Positions 8,891 through 21,000 are shown, counted from the first letter of the stretch. The stretch is 64,000 nucleotides of DNA from Streptomyces albus subsp. albus (GCF_000719865.1 NZ_JOID01000004.1:186001-250000); one strand, 5' to 3'. A program made the numbers and translations. The notes: a model not told the origin generated them from the letters alone.

Positions 8891-9076
8891 TCAGCCGGTC
8901 GGCACGCTGCCCCGGGTGCGGGACAGGGCCGTGCCGCCGAGGACGGTGGAGACCAGTCCCAGCACCAGGGCCACGAAGGCCCCGCCCAGCCCGTTGCCGG
9001 TGCCGAGACCGCCGTCCGCTGTGGCGGCGAACAGCCCGCCGAGGGCCATGGCGATCGGCCCCGCGGTCAGGGCCAC
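8891..9076 (-). pseudogene. C-terminal fragment of a DUF6223 membrane protein
   Basis: 61 codons remain, with two GLGTGNG-type glycine turns and two hydrophobic helices (ADGGLGTGNGLGGAFVALV, then VSTVLGGTALSRTRG). This repeat is typical of the DUF6223 family, whose members are about twice as long and start with a signal-like helix. The homology stops abruptly at 9076, exactly where kinase homology starts on the other strand, so the N-terminal half is missing. Confidence 0.6.
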
Positions 9077-9466
9077 CTCCCCGAACTGGTGGAGCGGGCG
9101 GGCAGGGCGGGCCTGGAGGCGTCACTGACGATCGAGGGGCAACGGCAGGACGTACCGGCCGCGGTGGGCCGGACCGTCTACCGGATCGTCCAGGAGTCGC
9201 TGACGAACATCGCCCGGCACGCCGCCGCCGCGACGGCCTCGGTCCGGATCGACTGCGGCCCGGACGTCCTCGCGGTCCGCGTCGACGACGACGGCGAGGC
9301 CACCCCGGACGCCGCCCCGGTGCCCGGCGTCGGGCTGCTCGGGATGCGCGAACGCGTCACCGCCCTCGGCGGCCGGCTGCGCGCGGAGCCGCGCAGCGGG
9401 GGCGGCTTCACCGTGCGGGCCGAACTGCCCGTGGAACTGCCCGTGGACCGGGCGCCGGCGCCGTGA
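9077..9466 (+). pseudogene. C-terminal fragment of a NarL-type sensor histidine kinase
   Basis: About 130 codons survive, starting at LPELVERAGRAGL. They include most of the HATPase domain: the N box (VYRIVQESLTNIARHA), a G1-like VDDDGEA, and the G2 loop (GVGLLGMRERVTALGG). The membrane sensor and the HisKA_3 dimerisation/phosphoacceptor part are absent, and no ribosome-binding site or start fits. It cannot phosphorylate the regulator next door. Its TGA overlaps the response-regulator GTG by 4 nt, showing the two were once an operon. Confidence 0.7.
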
Positions 9467-10146
9467 TCCGCGTCCTGCTGGTCGACGACCAGCCGCTCGT
9501 GCGCAGCGGATTCCGCGCGCTCCTCGACCTGGAGGACGACATCGAGGTCGTGGGCGAGGCCGGCGACGGCCGGGAGGGCCTGGCCCTCGCGGGGGAGCAG
9601 CTGCCCGATGTCGCGCTCGTCGACATCCAGATGCCGGTCATGGACGGCATCGAGGCGACCCGGCGCATCGCCGCCGACCCGGCCCTGGCCCGGACGCACG
9701 TCGTGATCCTCACCAACTACGGCATGGACGAGTACGTCTTCCACGCGCTGCGCGCGGGCGCCGCCGGATTCCTCGTCAAGGACATCCTGCCGGAGGACCT
9801 GCTGCACGCGGTGCGCGTGGCCGCCCGCGGCGACGCCCTGCTCGCCCCGTCCCTCACCCGCAAGCTGATCAACCGGTACGTCTCCCAGCCGTTGCCCGGC
9901 AGCCCGGGCGGCGCCGGCCTGGAGGAGCTGACCAACCGGGAGCGCGAGGCCGTCGCCCTGGTCGCCCGGGGCCTGTCCAACGACCAGATCGCGGAGCACA
10001 TGGTGATCAGCTCGCTGACCGCGAAGACCCACGTCAACCGGGCCATGACCAAGCTCCGCGCCCGCGACCGCGCCCAGCTCGTCGTCCTCGCCTACGAATC
10101 GGGCCTGGTCACTCCGCGGAGCTCCGGAGGACAGCGGGGAGAATAA
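9463..10146 (+). CDS. NarL/LuxR-family response regulator, orphaned
   Basis: 227 aa. The receiver domain has DD at 8-9, phosphoacceptor Asp54 (VALVDIQMP) and the conserved Lys in GFLVKD. The C-terminal LuxR HTH begins LEELTNREREAVALVARGLS and ends in a dimerisation helix. GTG 9463 overlaps the kinase-fragment stop (GTGA), the usual coupling for kinase-regulator pairs. Because the kinase upstream is truncated, this regulator probably lacks its cognate partner and is translated poorly or activated by another donor. Its own sequence shows no frameshift. Confidence 0.8.
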   Translation: MIRVLLVDDQPLVRSGFRALLDLEDDIEVVGEAGDGREGLALAGEQLPDVALVDIQMPVMDGIEATRRIAADPALARTHVVILTNYGMDEYVFHALRAGAAGFLVKDILPEDLLHAVRVAARGDALLAPSLTRKLINRYVSQPLPGSPGGAGLEELTNREREAVALVARGLSNDQIAEHMVISSLTAKTHVNRAMTKLRARDRAQLVVLAYESGLVTPRSSGGQRGE

Positions 10147-10184
10147 TGATAGGTGCAACTATGATAGCTGTACCTATCATAGTT
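10146..10184. promoter_or_regulatory. AT-rich nested palindrome (operator) before the ATPase gene
   Basis: AACTATGATAG (10157-10167) and CTATCATAGTT (10174-10184) are perfect 11-bp inverted arms around CTGTAC. An outer pair, ATGATAGGT (10146-10154) and ACCTATCAT (10172-10180), overlaps them, giving three ATGATAG/CTATCAT half-sites. The block starts on the last base of the upstream stop codon and ends 3 bp before the GGAGG of the ATPase gene. It is far more AT-rich than its surroundings. Confidence 0.65.
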
Positions 10185-10201
10185 GACGGAGGTGTTGTGG
10201 G

Positions 10202-11668
10202 GTGGTCAAGCCGGAGCGGTTGTTCGCGCGGGACGCCGAGTGGCGGGAGCTGGACGGCTTCGCGGCGTCGGAGCAGCAGGGTGCCTCGCTGGGGCTTGTA
10301 TACGGGCGGCGGCGGCAGGGGAAGACGCTGATGCTGGAGCTGCTGGCGCGCGAGTCGGGAGGGTTTCTCTTCGCGGCGACGCAGCAGAGCGAGGCACAGA
10401 ACCTTGCTGATCTGGGCTCGGCGTACTCGGCGTTCCGCGGACTGCGGCGGCCGGTGGTGTTCGCCGACTGGCGGGACGCGCTGGACGAGCTGCTGCGGAT
10501 CGGTGAGGACACCCCGCTGCCGGTGGTGATCGACGAGTTTCCGTATCTGGTGTCGGCGTCCCCCGCCCTGCCCTCCTACCTGCAGCAGGCTCTCAGCCCG
10601 CTGAGCCATGCCAAGGAGCACACCAGGACCCGGCTGATCCTCTGCGGCAGCGCGCTGACCACGATGGCGCAGCTGCTGGGCGGAGGCGCCCCGCTGCGAG
10701 GGCGGGCGAGCATGGAGCTGGTGGTCCGGCCCTTCCGGTTCCGGGAGGCGGCCGCCTTCTGGGGCGTGGAGGACGACCCGGAGCTGGCGTTCCGGCTGCA
10801 CGCGCTGGTGGGCGGAACCCCGGCGTACAAGGAAATGTGCGGGGGCGCGGGGCCATCGGACCTGGCGGACTTCGACCCATGGGTGGCCCGTCGGCTGCTC
10901 AACCCGGCATCGGCCATGTTCCGTGAGGGCGGGCTGTTGCTGCGCGAGGAGCCGTCGATCTCGGACCCGACCTCGTACGCGGCGATCCTGGCGGCGGTCA
11001 GCGCCGGACACCACCGCAGATCCGAGATCGCGGGCGTGCTGGGGCGGCCGAGCAGCGCGCTGGCGCACCTGCTCGCCGGGCTTCAGGCCATCGGTCTGCT
11101 GGAGCAGGTCCAAGACGCCATAAGGGACAAGCGCAGTGTTTTCCGGGTAGCCGAGCCCGCGGTGCGGCTGCACCAGCTGTTGATCCAGCGGCACGAGCCG
11201 GAGTTGGTCGTGGGGCGGGCCGACCGGGTGTGGGCGGACAACGCCGACACTGTCGCCGGGAAGATCTACGGCCCGCACTTCGAGGAGCTGGCCCGCCAAT
11301 GGTGCTTCGAACACGCCGCGCCGGAGAGCCTGGGCGGCCGGGCGACCTGGGTGCGTCCGACCGAGATCGCCTGCCGGGAGCACCGGCGTGGGCACGAACT
11401 GGATCTCGTAGTGGCGGAATCGCCGGCGTTCGGGCCGGAGCGGATCACCGCGATCGGCGAGGCCAAGGGGACCGTCACCCCGGTCGGCCTTCCGCAGTTG
11501 GAACGTCTGGAACATCTGCGCGGACTGCTGCCCAGCGCCCGGGTGGGGGCCCTGCCCAAGCTTCTGCTCTTCGCCCGCTCCGGCTTCACCGGGGACCTCC
11601 GCCGCGAGGCCGGACGGCGGGGCGACGTCGAGCTCGTCGACCTGCGGCGGATGTACCGGGGAGAGTGA
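10202..11668 (+). CDS. Archaeal-type ATPase with C-terminal DUF234 nuclease-like domain
   Basis: 488 aa. Walker A is YGRRRQGKT (34-42) and Walker B is PVVIDEFPYL (Asp111, Glu112), the pattern of the STAND-like archaeal ATPase family. A winged-helix region follows (about 280-330). The C-terminus fits DUF234, a PD-(D/E)xK-like fold: GHELDLVV and AIGEAKG give the D and E-x-K positions. GTG 10202 follows GGAGG (10188-10192). The family's role is unsettled, with a nuclease-linked or mobile-element-linked NTPase suspected. The strong palindrome directly upstream suggests tight repression, perhaps by the protein itself. Confidence 0.8.
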   Translation: MVKPERLFARDAEWRELDGFAASEQQGASLGLVYGRRRQGKTLMLELLARESGGFLFAATQQSEAQNLADLGSAYSAFRGLRRPVVFADWRDALDELLRIGEDTPLPVVIDEFPYLVSASPALPSYLQQALSPLSHAKEHTRTRLILCGSALTTMAQLLGGGAPLRGRASMELVVRPFRFREAAAFWGVEDDPELAFRLHALVGGTPAYKEMCGGAGPSDLADFDPWVARRLLNPASAMFREGGLLLREEPSISDPTSYAAILAAVSAGHHRRSEIAGVLGRPSSALAHLLAGLQAIGLLEQVQDAIRDKRSVFRVAEPAVRLHQLLIQRHEPELVVGRADRVWADNADTVAGKIYGPHFEELARQWCFEHAAPESLGGRATWVRPTEIACREHRRGHELDLVVAESPAFGPERITAIGEAKGTVTPVGLPQLERLEHLRGLLPSARVGALPKLLLFARSGFTGDLRREAGRRGDVELVDLRRMYRGE

Positions 11669-11975
11669 CGCGCGGGGAGGCGGGCGGAACGGACGAGCGG
11701 TGACAGGAGCCGCGGTGTCCGGGGATCCCGGCTCCGGGGGTCCGGGAGACCCGGGCCCGGGGGTCCGCCAGTGGCCGCCCAGGCCCGGCAGGCAGGTTCC
11801 GTCAGCCGTGCGGCCGAAGACTTCCGCCTCGGCCGGCCCCGCGGCGTTGACGGTTCCGTTGACGCACACCCCGCTCTCCTCGCCGCCGACGGGCACGCCG
11901 CGGGGCGGGGTGAAGCGGACGGAGGCCCGTGCGCGCCGACGACCCCACGGCGGGCCGCCGGCCGCCGGAGCGCGC
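11669..11975. other. Intergenic, 307 bp, no gene recognised
   Basis: Short GGGTCC/CCGGG repeats lie at 11717-11770. On the minus strand a stretch at about 11760-11880 reads plausibly protein-like, with two cysteines, but has no recognisable family, start or stop context. It lies between the 3' ends of two convergent genes. Confidence 0.35.
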
Positions 11976-14069
<2,094 letters not shown>

Positions 14070-14108
14070 TCATTGCCGCCATGCCGGCCCGCTGCCAGGC
14101 TGAGCCGC

Positions 14109-15085
14109 ATGGAACCGCGACGCGTGGTCATCGTCCTCTTCGAGGGCGTGCAGAGCCTCGATGTGACGGGCCCCCTGGAGGTGTTCGCCGGCGCGGGCCC
14201 CCCCCGGCGGGGCGGCCGGACGCGTACCGGGTCACGACCGCCGGACTCGGCGGCGGACCGGTGCGCACGTGCAGCGGGCTGCGGCTCCTGCCGGACGACG
14301 ACCTCGCCCGCGTCGGCGCGGTCCACACCCTCGTGGTGCCCGGCGGCCGCGGGACGGCCGATCCCGATCCGGCCGTGGTGCGGCGGATCGGCGAACTGGC
14401 GCCCGCGGCCGAGCGCGTCGTCTCGGTGTGCACGGGCGCCTTCCTGCTCGCCGGGGCCGGCCTGCTGGCGGGGCGCCGCGCCACGACGCACTGGGCGTAC
14501 TGTGACGCGCTCGCCCGGCGCTTCCCGGACACCGACGTCACCTCCGAACCGATCTACGTCAGGGACGGGCCCATCGCCACCTCGGCCGGGGTCACGGCGG
14601 GCATCGACCTGGCCCTGGCGCTGGTCGAGGAGGACCTCGGCCGGGACGTCGCGCTGCTGGTGGCCCGGCACCTGGTGATGTTCCTCCGAAGGCCGGGCGG
14701 TCAGGCGCAGTTCAGCACGCAGCTGGCCGCCCAGCTCGCCGAACGGCACCCGCTGCGCGAGGTCCAGCGGTGGATCGCCGAGCACCCGGACGGCGACCTC
14801 TCGGTCGACGCCCTCGCCGCCCGCGCCGCGCTGTCGCCGCGCCATTTCGCCCGCGCCTTCGCCGCCGAGGTCGGGACCACACCCGGACGCTACGTGGACG
14901 GGGTCCGGCTGGAGGCGGCCCGGCGGCTCCTGGAGGACACCGGCGACGGTATCGAGGAGGTCGCCCGGTCCTGCGGCTACGGCACCCCGGAGGCGATGCG
15001 GCGCGCCTTCGTCCGTGCCCTGGCCGTACCGCCCGCCGAGTACCGGCGCCGCTTCCGCACCCACCGGACCGGCCGGGCCGGCTGA
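14109..15085 (+). pseudogene. GlxA-family regulator (DJ-1/PfpI + AraC HTH) with a frameshift in a C tract
   Basis: The N-terminus MEPRRVVIVLFEGVQSLDVT is in one frame (14109 to about 14205). The rest, from DAYRVTTAGLGGGPVRTC through the AraC-type helix-turn-helix pair to TGA 15085, is in the next. The break falls in a run of eight C at 14198-14205; nine C would restore one continuous ORF of about 325 aa. The PfpI-like half has the nucleophile-elbow motif VCTGAFLLA, and the AraC part has LAARAALSPRHFARAFAAEV. Either the gene is a recent pseudogene or the tract was miscalled or slips. The family regulates detoxification and NO-related genes. Confidence 0.75.
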
Positions 15086-15275
15086 ACCGACGAACCGGCT
15101 GAACGCGCGGGCCCAGTCGAACTGGCCGAACCGGCCGCACCCACCGAACCGGCCGCACCCACCGAACCGCCCGAACCCACCGAACCCACCGGACACGCCA
15201 ACCGGCCGAACTTGCCGAATCACCGAATCCGCCGCAGCCGCCGAACCGGCTGAACCGGCTGAACCGAGGAGAACG
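15086..15275. repeat. Degenerate GAACCGGC-type repeat tract
   Basis: 190 bp made almost wholly of CCGAACCGGC/CCGAACCCAC-like units, including an exact 18-bp duplication (15126-15143 and 15144-15161). It spans the gap between the GlxA-type gene and the DJ-1 gene, leaving only AGGAGA (about 15266-15271) as a recognisable ribosome-binding site. Confidence 0.7.
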
Positions 15276-15911
15276 ATGCAGATCGCCGTCCTGCTGTACG
15301 ACCGTTTCACGGCGCTGGACGCCGTCGGCCCCTACGAGATCCTGTCCCGCGTCCCCGGCGCGGAGGTGGTCTTCGCCGCCGCACGGCCGGGCCCCGTCCG
15401 CACCGACATGGGCAGCCTGGCCCTCACGGCGGACGCCGCGCTGTCCGAGGTGGCCGCGCCCGATGTCGTGCTCGTCCCGGGAGGCCCCGGCGTCACGGAC
15501 CTCCTCGCGGACGAGCCCGCCCTCGACTGGCTCCGCCGCGCCGACGCGGCCACCACGTGGACGGCCTCGGTCTGTTCGGGCTCCCTGCTGCTGGCCGCCG
15601 CCGGCCTGCTGGCCGGTCGCCGCGCCACCTCGCACTGGATCTGCCAGGATGTCCTCGCCGCCTTCGGCGCCGTCCCCGCCGCCGAACGGGTCGTCATCGA
15701 CGGCAAGTACGCGACCGCCGCGGGTGTTTCGGCCGGTATCGACCTCGCCCTCCAGCTGACCGGCCGCATGGCCGGCGACAGGGTGGCCGAGGCGGTGCAG
15801 CTCGTCGTCGAGTACGACCCGCAGCCGCCTTACACCACCGGTTCCACCGCCACGGCACCCGCCGCCCTCGTGGAGTCCCTGCGCGAGAGCAACCTCGTCG
15901 TCGGTGTCTGA
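15276..15911 (+). CDS. DJ-1/PfpI-family protein (isonitrile hydratase-like)
   Basis: 211 aa. The fold opens with MQIAVLLYDRFTALDAVGPYE, which carries the Asp used by isonitrile hydratase (InhA)-type members. The nucleophile elbow is ASVCSGSLLLAAAGLLAGRR, with the Cys in SVCSGS. Unlike the neighbouring GlxA-type gene there is no HTH, so this is probably an enzyme or chaperone-like protein rather than a regulator. ATG 15276 is preceded by AGGAGA. It lies in the same direction as the frameshifted PfpI-AraC gene, from whose N-terminal domain it may be related by duplication. The substrate is unknown. Confidence 0.8.
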   Translation: MQIAVLLYDRFTALDAVGPYEILSRVPGAEVVFAAARPGPVRTDMGSLALTADAALSEVAAPDVVLVPGGPGVTDLLADEPALDWLRRADAATTWTASVCSGSLLLAAAGLLAGRRATSHWICQDVLAAFGAVPAAERVVIDGKYATAAGVSAGIDLALQLTGRMAGDRVAEAVQLVVEYDPQPPYTTGSTATAPAALVESLRESNLVVGV

Positions 15912-15955
15912 CCCCGAGCGACCCCGAGCGGCCCCGAGCGGCCCGCCCTTCCAGG

Positions 15956-16681
15956 TCACCAGGGCACGGGCCCCGCGTCGTCGAAGAAGCCGCCGCGCGG
16001 TCCGTCGTCCGGCAGGGTGGCGAGCCGGATGGCGATGGCGGCGCCCTGCTCCGGCGTCCGTGGCGCGTTGAAGCCGGTGAAGTCGGTCGCCACGTGGCCG
16101 GGGCAGCAGGCGTTCACGATCACGCGCGTCTCGGCGAGCCGGCGGGCGTACTGGGCGGTGAGGCCGTTGAGCATGGTCTTGGACGGCGCGTACGCGGCCA
16201 TCACCGGGCCGGTCCGCAGCGTCAGTGAGCCCATGTTGCTGGACATGTTGACGATGCGCGGCGAGTCCGCGCGGCCGAGCAGCGGGAGCATCGCGTTCGT
16301 CACCCGGACGACCCCGAACACGTTGGTGTCGAGGACGGTGCGGACGACGTCGAGGTCGAGCGTCGTCGGGTCCTGCGCGCCGTCGTCGAACCGGCCGGAG
16401 ATGCCCGCGTTGTTGACGAGCACGTCGAGCCGTCCCGCCGTCCCCTCGATCGCTTCCGCCGCGGCAGCGGCGCTCTCCTCGGAGGTGACGTCGAGGGCGA
16501 CCCCGAAGGCGTCGACGCCCTCGGCGCGCAGCCGCTCGACGGCCTTCTCCCGCCGGCCGTCGTCGCGGGCCCCCACCGCGACCGTGAAGCCGAGCGCCCC
16601 GAGCCCCTGGGCGATGGCGAGACCGATTCCCTTGTTCGCGCCCGTGACCAGCGCTGTCTTCGTTTCCTTCACGCGCTCCAT
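15956..16681 (-). CDS. Short-chain dehydrogenase/reductase (SDR)
   Basis: 241 aa, a classical SDR. It has the cofactor motif TGANKGIG near residue 13, NNAG (LDVLVNNAGISG), the Ser in MSSNMGSL, and the catalytic YxxxK as YAPSKT. The TGANKGIG form and the length of the active-site region resemble carbonyl-reductase-type SDRs that use NADPH. It is transcribed divergently from a LysR-type gene across an 87-bp gap holding a LysR-type operator, so the regulator probably controls it. The substrate is unknown. Confidence 0.85.
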   Translation of the reverse strand: MERVKETKTALVTGANKGIGLAIAQGLGALGFTVAVGARDDGRREKAVERLRAEGVDAFGVALDVTSEESAAAAAEAIEGTAGRLDVLVNNAGISGRFDDGAQDPTTLDLDVVRTVLDTNVFGVVRVTNAMLPLLGRADSPRIVNMSSNMGSLTLRTGPVMAAYAPSKTMLNGLTAQYARRLAETRVIVNACCPGHVATDFTGFNAPRTPEQGAAIAIRLATLPDDGPRGGFFDDAGPVPW

Positions 16682-16728
16682 GCTCGGCGCGCCGCGTCCG
16701 CACCGTCCAATACCGGATGAGTCCGCTG

Positions 16729-16747
16729 TGATACCCACCGGGTATCA
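16729..16747. promoter_or_regulatory. LysR-type operator between divergent genes
   Basis: TGATACCC and GGGTATCA are perfect 8-bp arms separated by ACC. The inner ATAC...GTAT fits the T-N11-A rule of LysR-type regulators. A related ATACCGG half-site lies at about 16710. The dyad is 22 bp upstream of the LysR gene and 48 bp upstream of the SDR gene. Confidence 0.75.
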
Positions 16748-16768
16748 GCACGCCGGTAGGCTGCTCGC

Positions 16769-17635
16769 GTGGACGATCTGGAGACCCGCGAGCTGCGCTA
16801 CTTCGTCGCCGTCGCCGAGGAGTTGCACTTCGGGCGCGCCGCCGTCCGGCTCGGCATCGCCCAGCCTCCGCTCTCGCGCGCGATCGGACGGCTGGAGCGG
16901 CGGCTCGGCGTCCGGCTCCTCGACCGGGACCGCCGCGGCGTGGCGCTCACCGACGCCGGCCGGGTGCTGCTCCGGGAGGCCGGGGCGGCGCTCGACGCGA
17001 TCGCAGCCGCCGCGCGCCGGACGCGGCGGGCCGGGGACCCGCGGCGGCCACTGGTGCTCGCGACCAAGGCCGGGGCGTCCCACGAGCTGCTGCGGAGGCT
17101 CCTCGACGCGGTCGCGGACGAACCCGGCGCGGCACCGGTCGAGGTCCTCCTGTGCGAGGTCGGCGAGCAGGCGGGGCTGCTGCGCGACGGGCGCGCCGAC
17201 GTGGCGCTCATGCACCGGCCGTTCGACGACCTCGCCGGGTTCGACACCGAGGACCTCCGCGTCGAGGGCCAGGTCGCGATCCTTCCCGCCGCGCATCCGC
17301 TCGCGTCACGCGACCGGCTCACACTGGCGGAGGTCAGCGACGTGCCGGACCTGCCGATCGCCCGGTGGCCCCGGCTCGACGGGTCGTACCCGGACGGGCC
17401 CGGACCGGAGGTGCGCACGCAGTCGCAGCTCGCCCAACTCGTGGCGCTCGGGCGGACGCTGCTCGTCATCCCCGCCTCCAGCCGTGCCTGGCAGTGGCCG
17501 GAACACGTCGCCGTACCCGTGGTCGACGCGCCGGACGTCACCACGGTGATCGCCTGGCCGCCGAACAGCCGCTCCCCGGCGGTCGCCGCACTCGTCCGCG
17601 TGGCGGCCGGGCTCCGCGGCGCGGTGACGGCGTAG
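16769..17635 (+). CDS. LysR-family transcriptional regulator
   Basis: 288 aa. The N-terminal winged HTH is LRYFVAVAEELHFGRAAVRL followed by PPLSRAIGRLERRLGVRLL, canonical for LysR. The C-terminal substrate-binding domain runs from about residue 95 to the end and lacks any recognisable effector signature. GTG 16769 gives the standard N-terminus. The gene is divergent from the SDR gene and next to a perfect dyad of T-N11-A type, the usual arrangement for autorepression and ligand-dependent activation of the divergent gene. Confidence 0.88.
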   Translation: MDDLETRELRYFVAVAEELHFGRAAVRLGIAQPPLSRAIGRLERRLGVRLLDRDRRGVALTDAGRVLLREAGAALDAIAAAARRTRRAGDPRRPLVLATKAGASHELLRRLLDAVADEPGAAPVEVLLCEVGEQAGLLRDGRADVALMHRPFDDLAGFDTEDLRVEGQVAILPAAHPLASRDRLTLAEVSDVPDLPIARWPRLDGSYPDGPGPEVRTQSQLAQLVALGRTLLVIPASSRAWQWPEHVAVPVVDAPDVTTVIAWPPNSRSPAVAALVRVAAGLRGAVTA

Positions 17636-18096
17636 CCGGTCCCGGACGCACGCTGCCGCCTCCCGGGCGGGAAGAGTTCACTTCCCGCTCGCCCGCCGGA
17701 TGCCGAACGGCCGGCCTGGTGAAAGCGCGCGGTCATGAACCGGGCCGTTTCGTGCGGTGTGCCGGGGACTTTCGCTCGCCGGGAAGTGCCCGAAAGTACC
17801 CGTGCCTTTTCAGCGGACATGTGTTTCCGGGAAAGGGAGTGGCGTGGAGACCCGGGCCATGCGATGGGACGGAGAACAGCGAGGATTTTCGACGGCTGAT
17901 TCTGGTCTGGGACGGCGATGAAGGCTCTGTTTGACTGGCCGTCACCGCGCGAACGCCTCCGTGGCCGATCGGCACGGACGCAGGGGCGCCACCGGCGGTG
18001 CCGGCACCGGATTCATCGCCGGATCAGCCCCGTTCCCCGTTGAGCGGGGCGTTTCCTCCACAGCACAGTGGTCCGCAGCATGGAAGTGGGTTTTCA
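17636..18096. other. Intergenic, 461 bp, upstream of the GH18 gene
   Basis: No gene recognised. GC falls somewhat towards the GH18 start (17750-18090), where the promoter should lie, but I could not define boxes. Confidence 0.4.
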
Positions 18097-21000
18097 GTGG
18101 GTGTTTCGTCGGATTACCCTGACGTTCCCGAGTGGGTTGCGAAACCCGAGGGATATCAGGCAGGGGCCGTCACCAAGTACAAGGGCAACATCTTCCGCGC
18201 CGCTTTCTGGGCCGATGAGCCGGGGGTGGGCGATGCCAACACGAATGGCTGGCGGTTCTTCGACGAACTGTACGACCAGACCTCGGACATGCCGGCCCAG
18301 CAGTCGAAAATCATCGCCTATATCCCCACCTGGCGAAGGGCGGAGGGATTCGACTACGGCAATGGCGAGATGTATCAGTACATCACGCACGGCATCATCG
18401 CGTTCCTGACGTTCAGCGAGACCAACCCCGGCGAGTTCGACCCGAAGTCGGTCTCGGACATCGGTCACATCATCCGGGACGTGGTCGTCGCCGCGCATCT
18501 GTACGACACCAAGATCATGGTCGCGCTGGGCGGCGCGAACGACTACGCCTTCCTGGACCTGATGACGACGATCGGGAACAACCCGGCCGCCCCGGAACTC
18601 GACCAGACCGTGCGCAAGGTGGTGGACTTCGTCACCACCCACCGTCTGGACGGCGTCGACCTGGATCTGGAGTGCTGGTGGGGCAGGCCGGGTGAGCCGG
18701 ACCAGGGCGGCCGGACGAAGGCCGACGGGCCGCATCCCGCGGGGCGGGGCCTGACGCTGTTCGCCCGGAAACTGAAGCAGGCCATGCCCGACAAGGTCGT
18801 ATCGGCGGCCGTCTTCGGCACCTCCTGGTACGGGAACAACTACGACCCCGAGGTCGCGGAACACGTCGACTGGCTCGGGGTCATGACGTATGACTTCACC
18901 GGTTCGTGGGACCGTTCCCCGGTGGGCCCGCACTCCGCCCTGCTCAAGATCCGCAGCGAGGACACCTCGGACATTCGCGAGGCGGATGTCTACCAGGAGA
19001 CGTACCTTCCGGAACAGCACGGCAGTTGGCCGGGCCCCAGAACGGGCACTGGCGGTACGGAAGCGGACAACATCGAGAACAATCCGATCCTGTCCGTCGA
19101 GGACTCCCTCTGGTACTGGACGAACCCCCTCTTCGTGAACCATCAGGGAGCGGGACAGAAGGTGGCCCGCGACAAGATCGCGGCAGGGGTTCCGGTCTAC
19201 GGCTACGACTTCTCCGCGGCCAAGGACCCGGACGACCTGACCGGGGAGGTTCCCCCGGGTTACAAGGTGCTGCGGCACAAGGACCTCATGGCCGAGTTCC
19301 CCGACGCCCACCGAGCCGAGAACGGGAACATCAAGGTGCGCGGGAGCACCCCCCGGCCCACCCTCACCGAACCCCTGCCTCCGGGCGACTACCCGTACGC
19401 CCACAACATCTATTTCGAGACACCGGGCACCGCCGTCACCAAGCTCCAGTTCCTCAGGAACGTGGGAGCCCAGGGCGTCATCATCTGGGAACTCTCCAAT
19501 GACGTCTGGGAAGACGGCAAGAGCGTCATCAAGGCCCTCTACCGCGCCTCCGGCCATCCCGAGCCCGAGCCCGTCACCCAGCCGCCGACCGTGACGGGTA
19601 CCCACTGCCTGTGGGACTCCGTCGGGTTCCTGGGCTTCGCGACCGACGACCTGCAATTCAAGGACGACGGCATCATCCGGCCCGGTGTGCGGCAGTTCTC
19701 GGCCAGGCTGTGGAACATCCCCGACGGCGCGGACTGGAAGGACGTGGCCCGGCGTTCGCCGGCCGTGGTCAAGAGGCAGTACTTCACCAGGCCCACCCGC
19801 ATCGTCGACAAGGGCGCTCTGGGCCTGTGGGGAGAGTTCGACGTCCTCGAATCGGTCGACACCCCGGCCTGGTACTGGGGCCACATGGAACCGGAGGAGG
19901 GCGGTCCGTCCGGGCACACGCGGTACCGCTCACGCCTGTGGGGCCTCTCCCTCAGCGACGACTGGCAAGCCGCCGCGAAGAAGACCCCGGCGCTCATCGA
20001 AGGCCAGTACTTCGACCAGCCGTCGGAAATCGACGACCAGGGAGTCGGCGGCCTCTACGGCCTGTTCGACGTCAGCCATGAGCCGCGCACCGTGCCCGCG
20101 CCGGTGACGGAGGCCCTGGGGCGCAACGACTGCTCCTACTGCCTGATCGGCTCCATCCCCTCGCAGGGCGACAACGTGACGATGGTGCACGTGACGGCCC
20201 CGATGGTCGTCAGGGACGGCACGCCCTACCTCTACTCGGCGGTCACGCGGGCCGATGACTCGGTCGACTTCCCCGAGGGGGCCGTCATGTCCCTCCAGGA
20301 CCCCGGCGGAACCACCTACGACCACGAAGTCGAGGACGAGAACACCTTCGTCATGATGTCCGGCTCCTCGATCCGGTGCCTGGTCGTCAAGGACCCCCAA
20401 CCCGGTAACTGGACCATGCACATGAGCGCGCCGGCCGGTACCGGCTTCCGCTGCGAGTGCAACACCGTTCCGAGCGCGGATGTCTACGACACCATGGTGG
20501 AAACCTGGCAGAAGCTCGGCGCGACGCAGGGCATCGAGCCCCGGGACGTCACCGGCGGCCAGGTCGCGGCCTTCCTGGCCGTGGCGGCGATCACGCTCTT
20601 GGTCCCCTTCCCGCTGAACATGGTCACCCGAGGCCTGATCCTGGCCGTCACCGGAGTCGGATGGCTGGGGTTCGCGAGCCAGGACACCAAGGACGCCGCG
20701 TCACGGAGCATGGCGGCGGCCGCGAAAATCCTGTCCAAGCTGATGAAGGACCTGTGGGAGGAAGGCTTCTCCGCCCTGGGGAAGTACAGGGACCTGGTCG
20801 GAAAGAACATCTCCAAGGAGGAGGTCGAGGTCATTCGCCGCTATCCCCGGAATCTCGCCACCTGGCTCGGAGTGCACTGCGACGTGTACAAGGTCGTCGA
20901 GCACATGACGGACGTGGAGGAGCAGAACTCCGTACGCCATGTGTACTGGCAGTGCCTGCTCAAGAAGCGGCTGGGCGAGGAGTTCGCCGTCGCGATGGGC

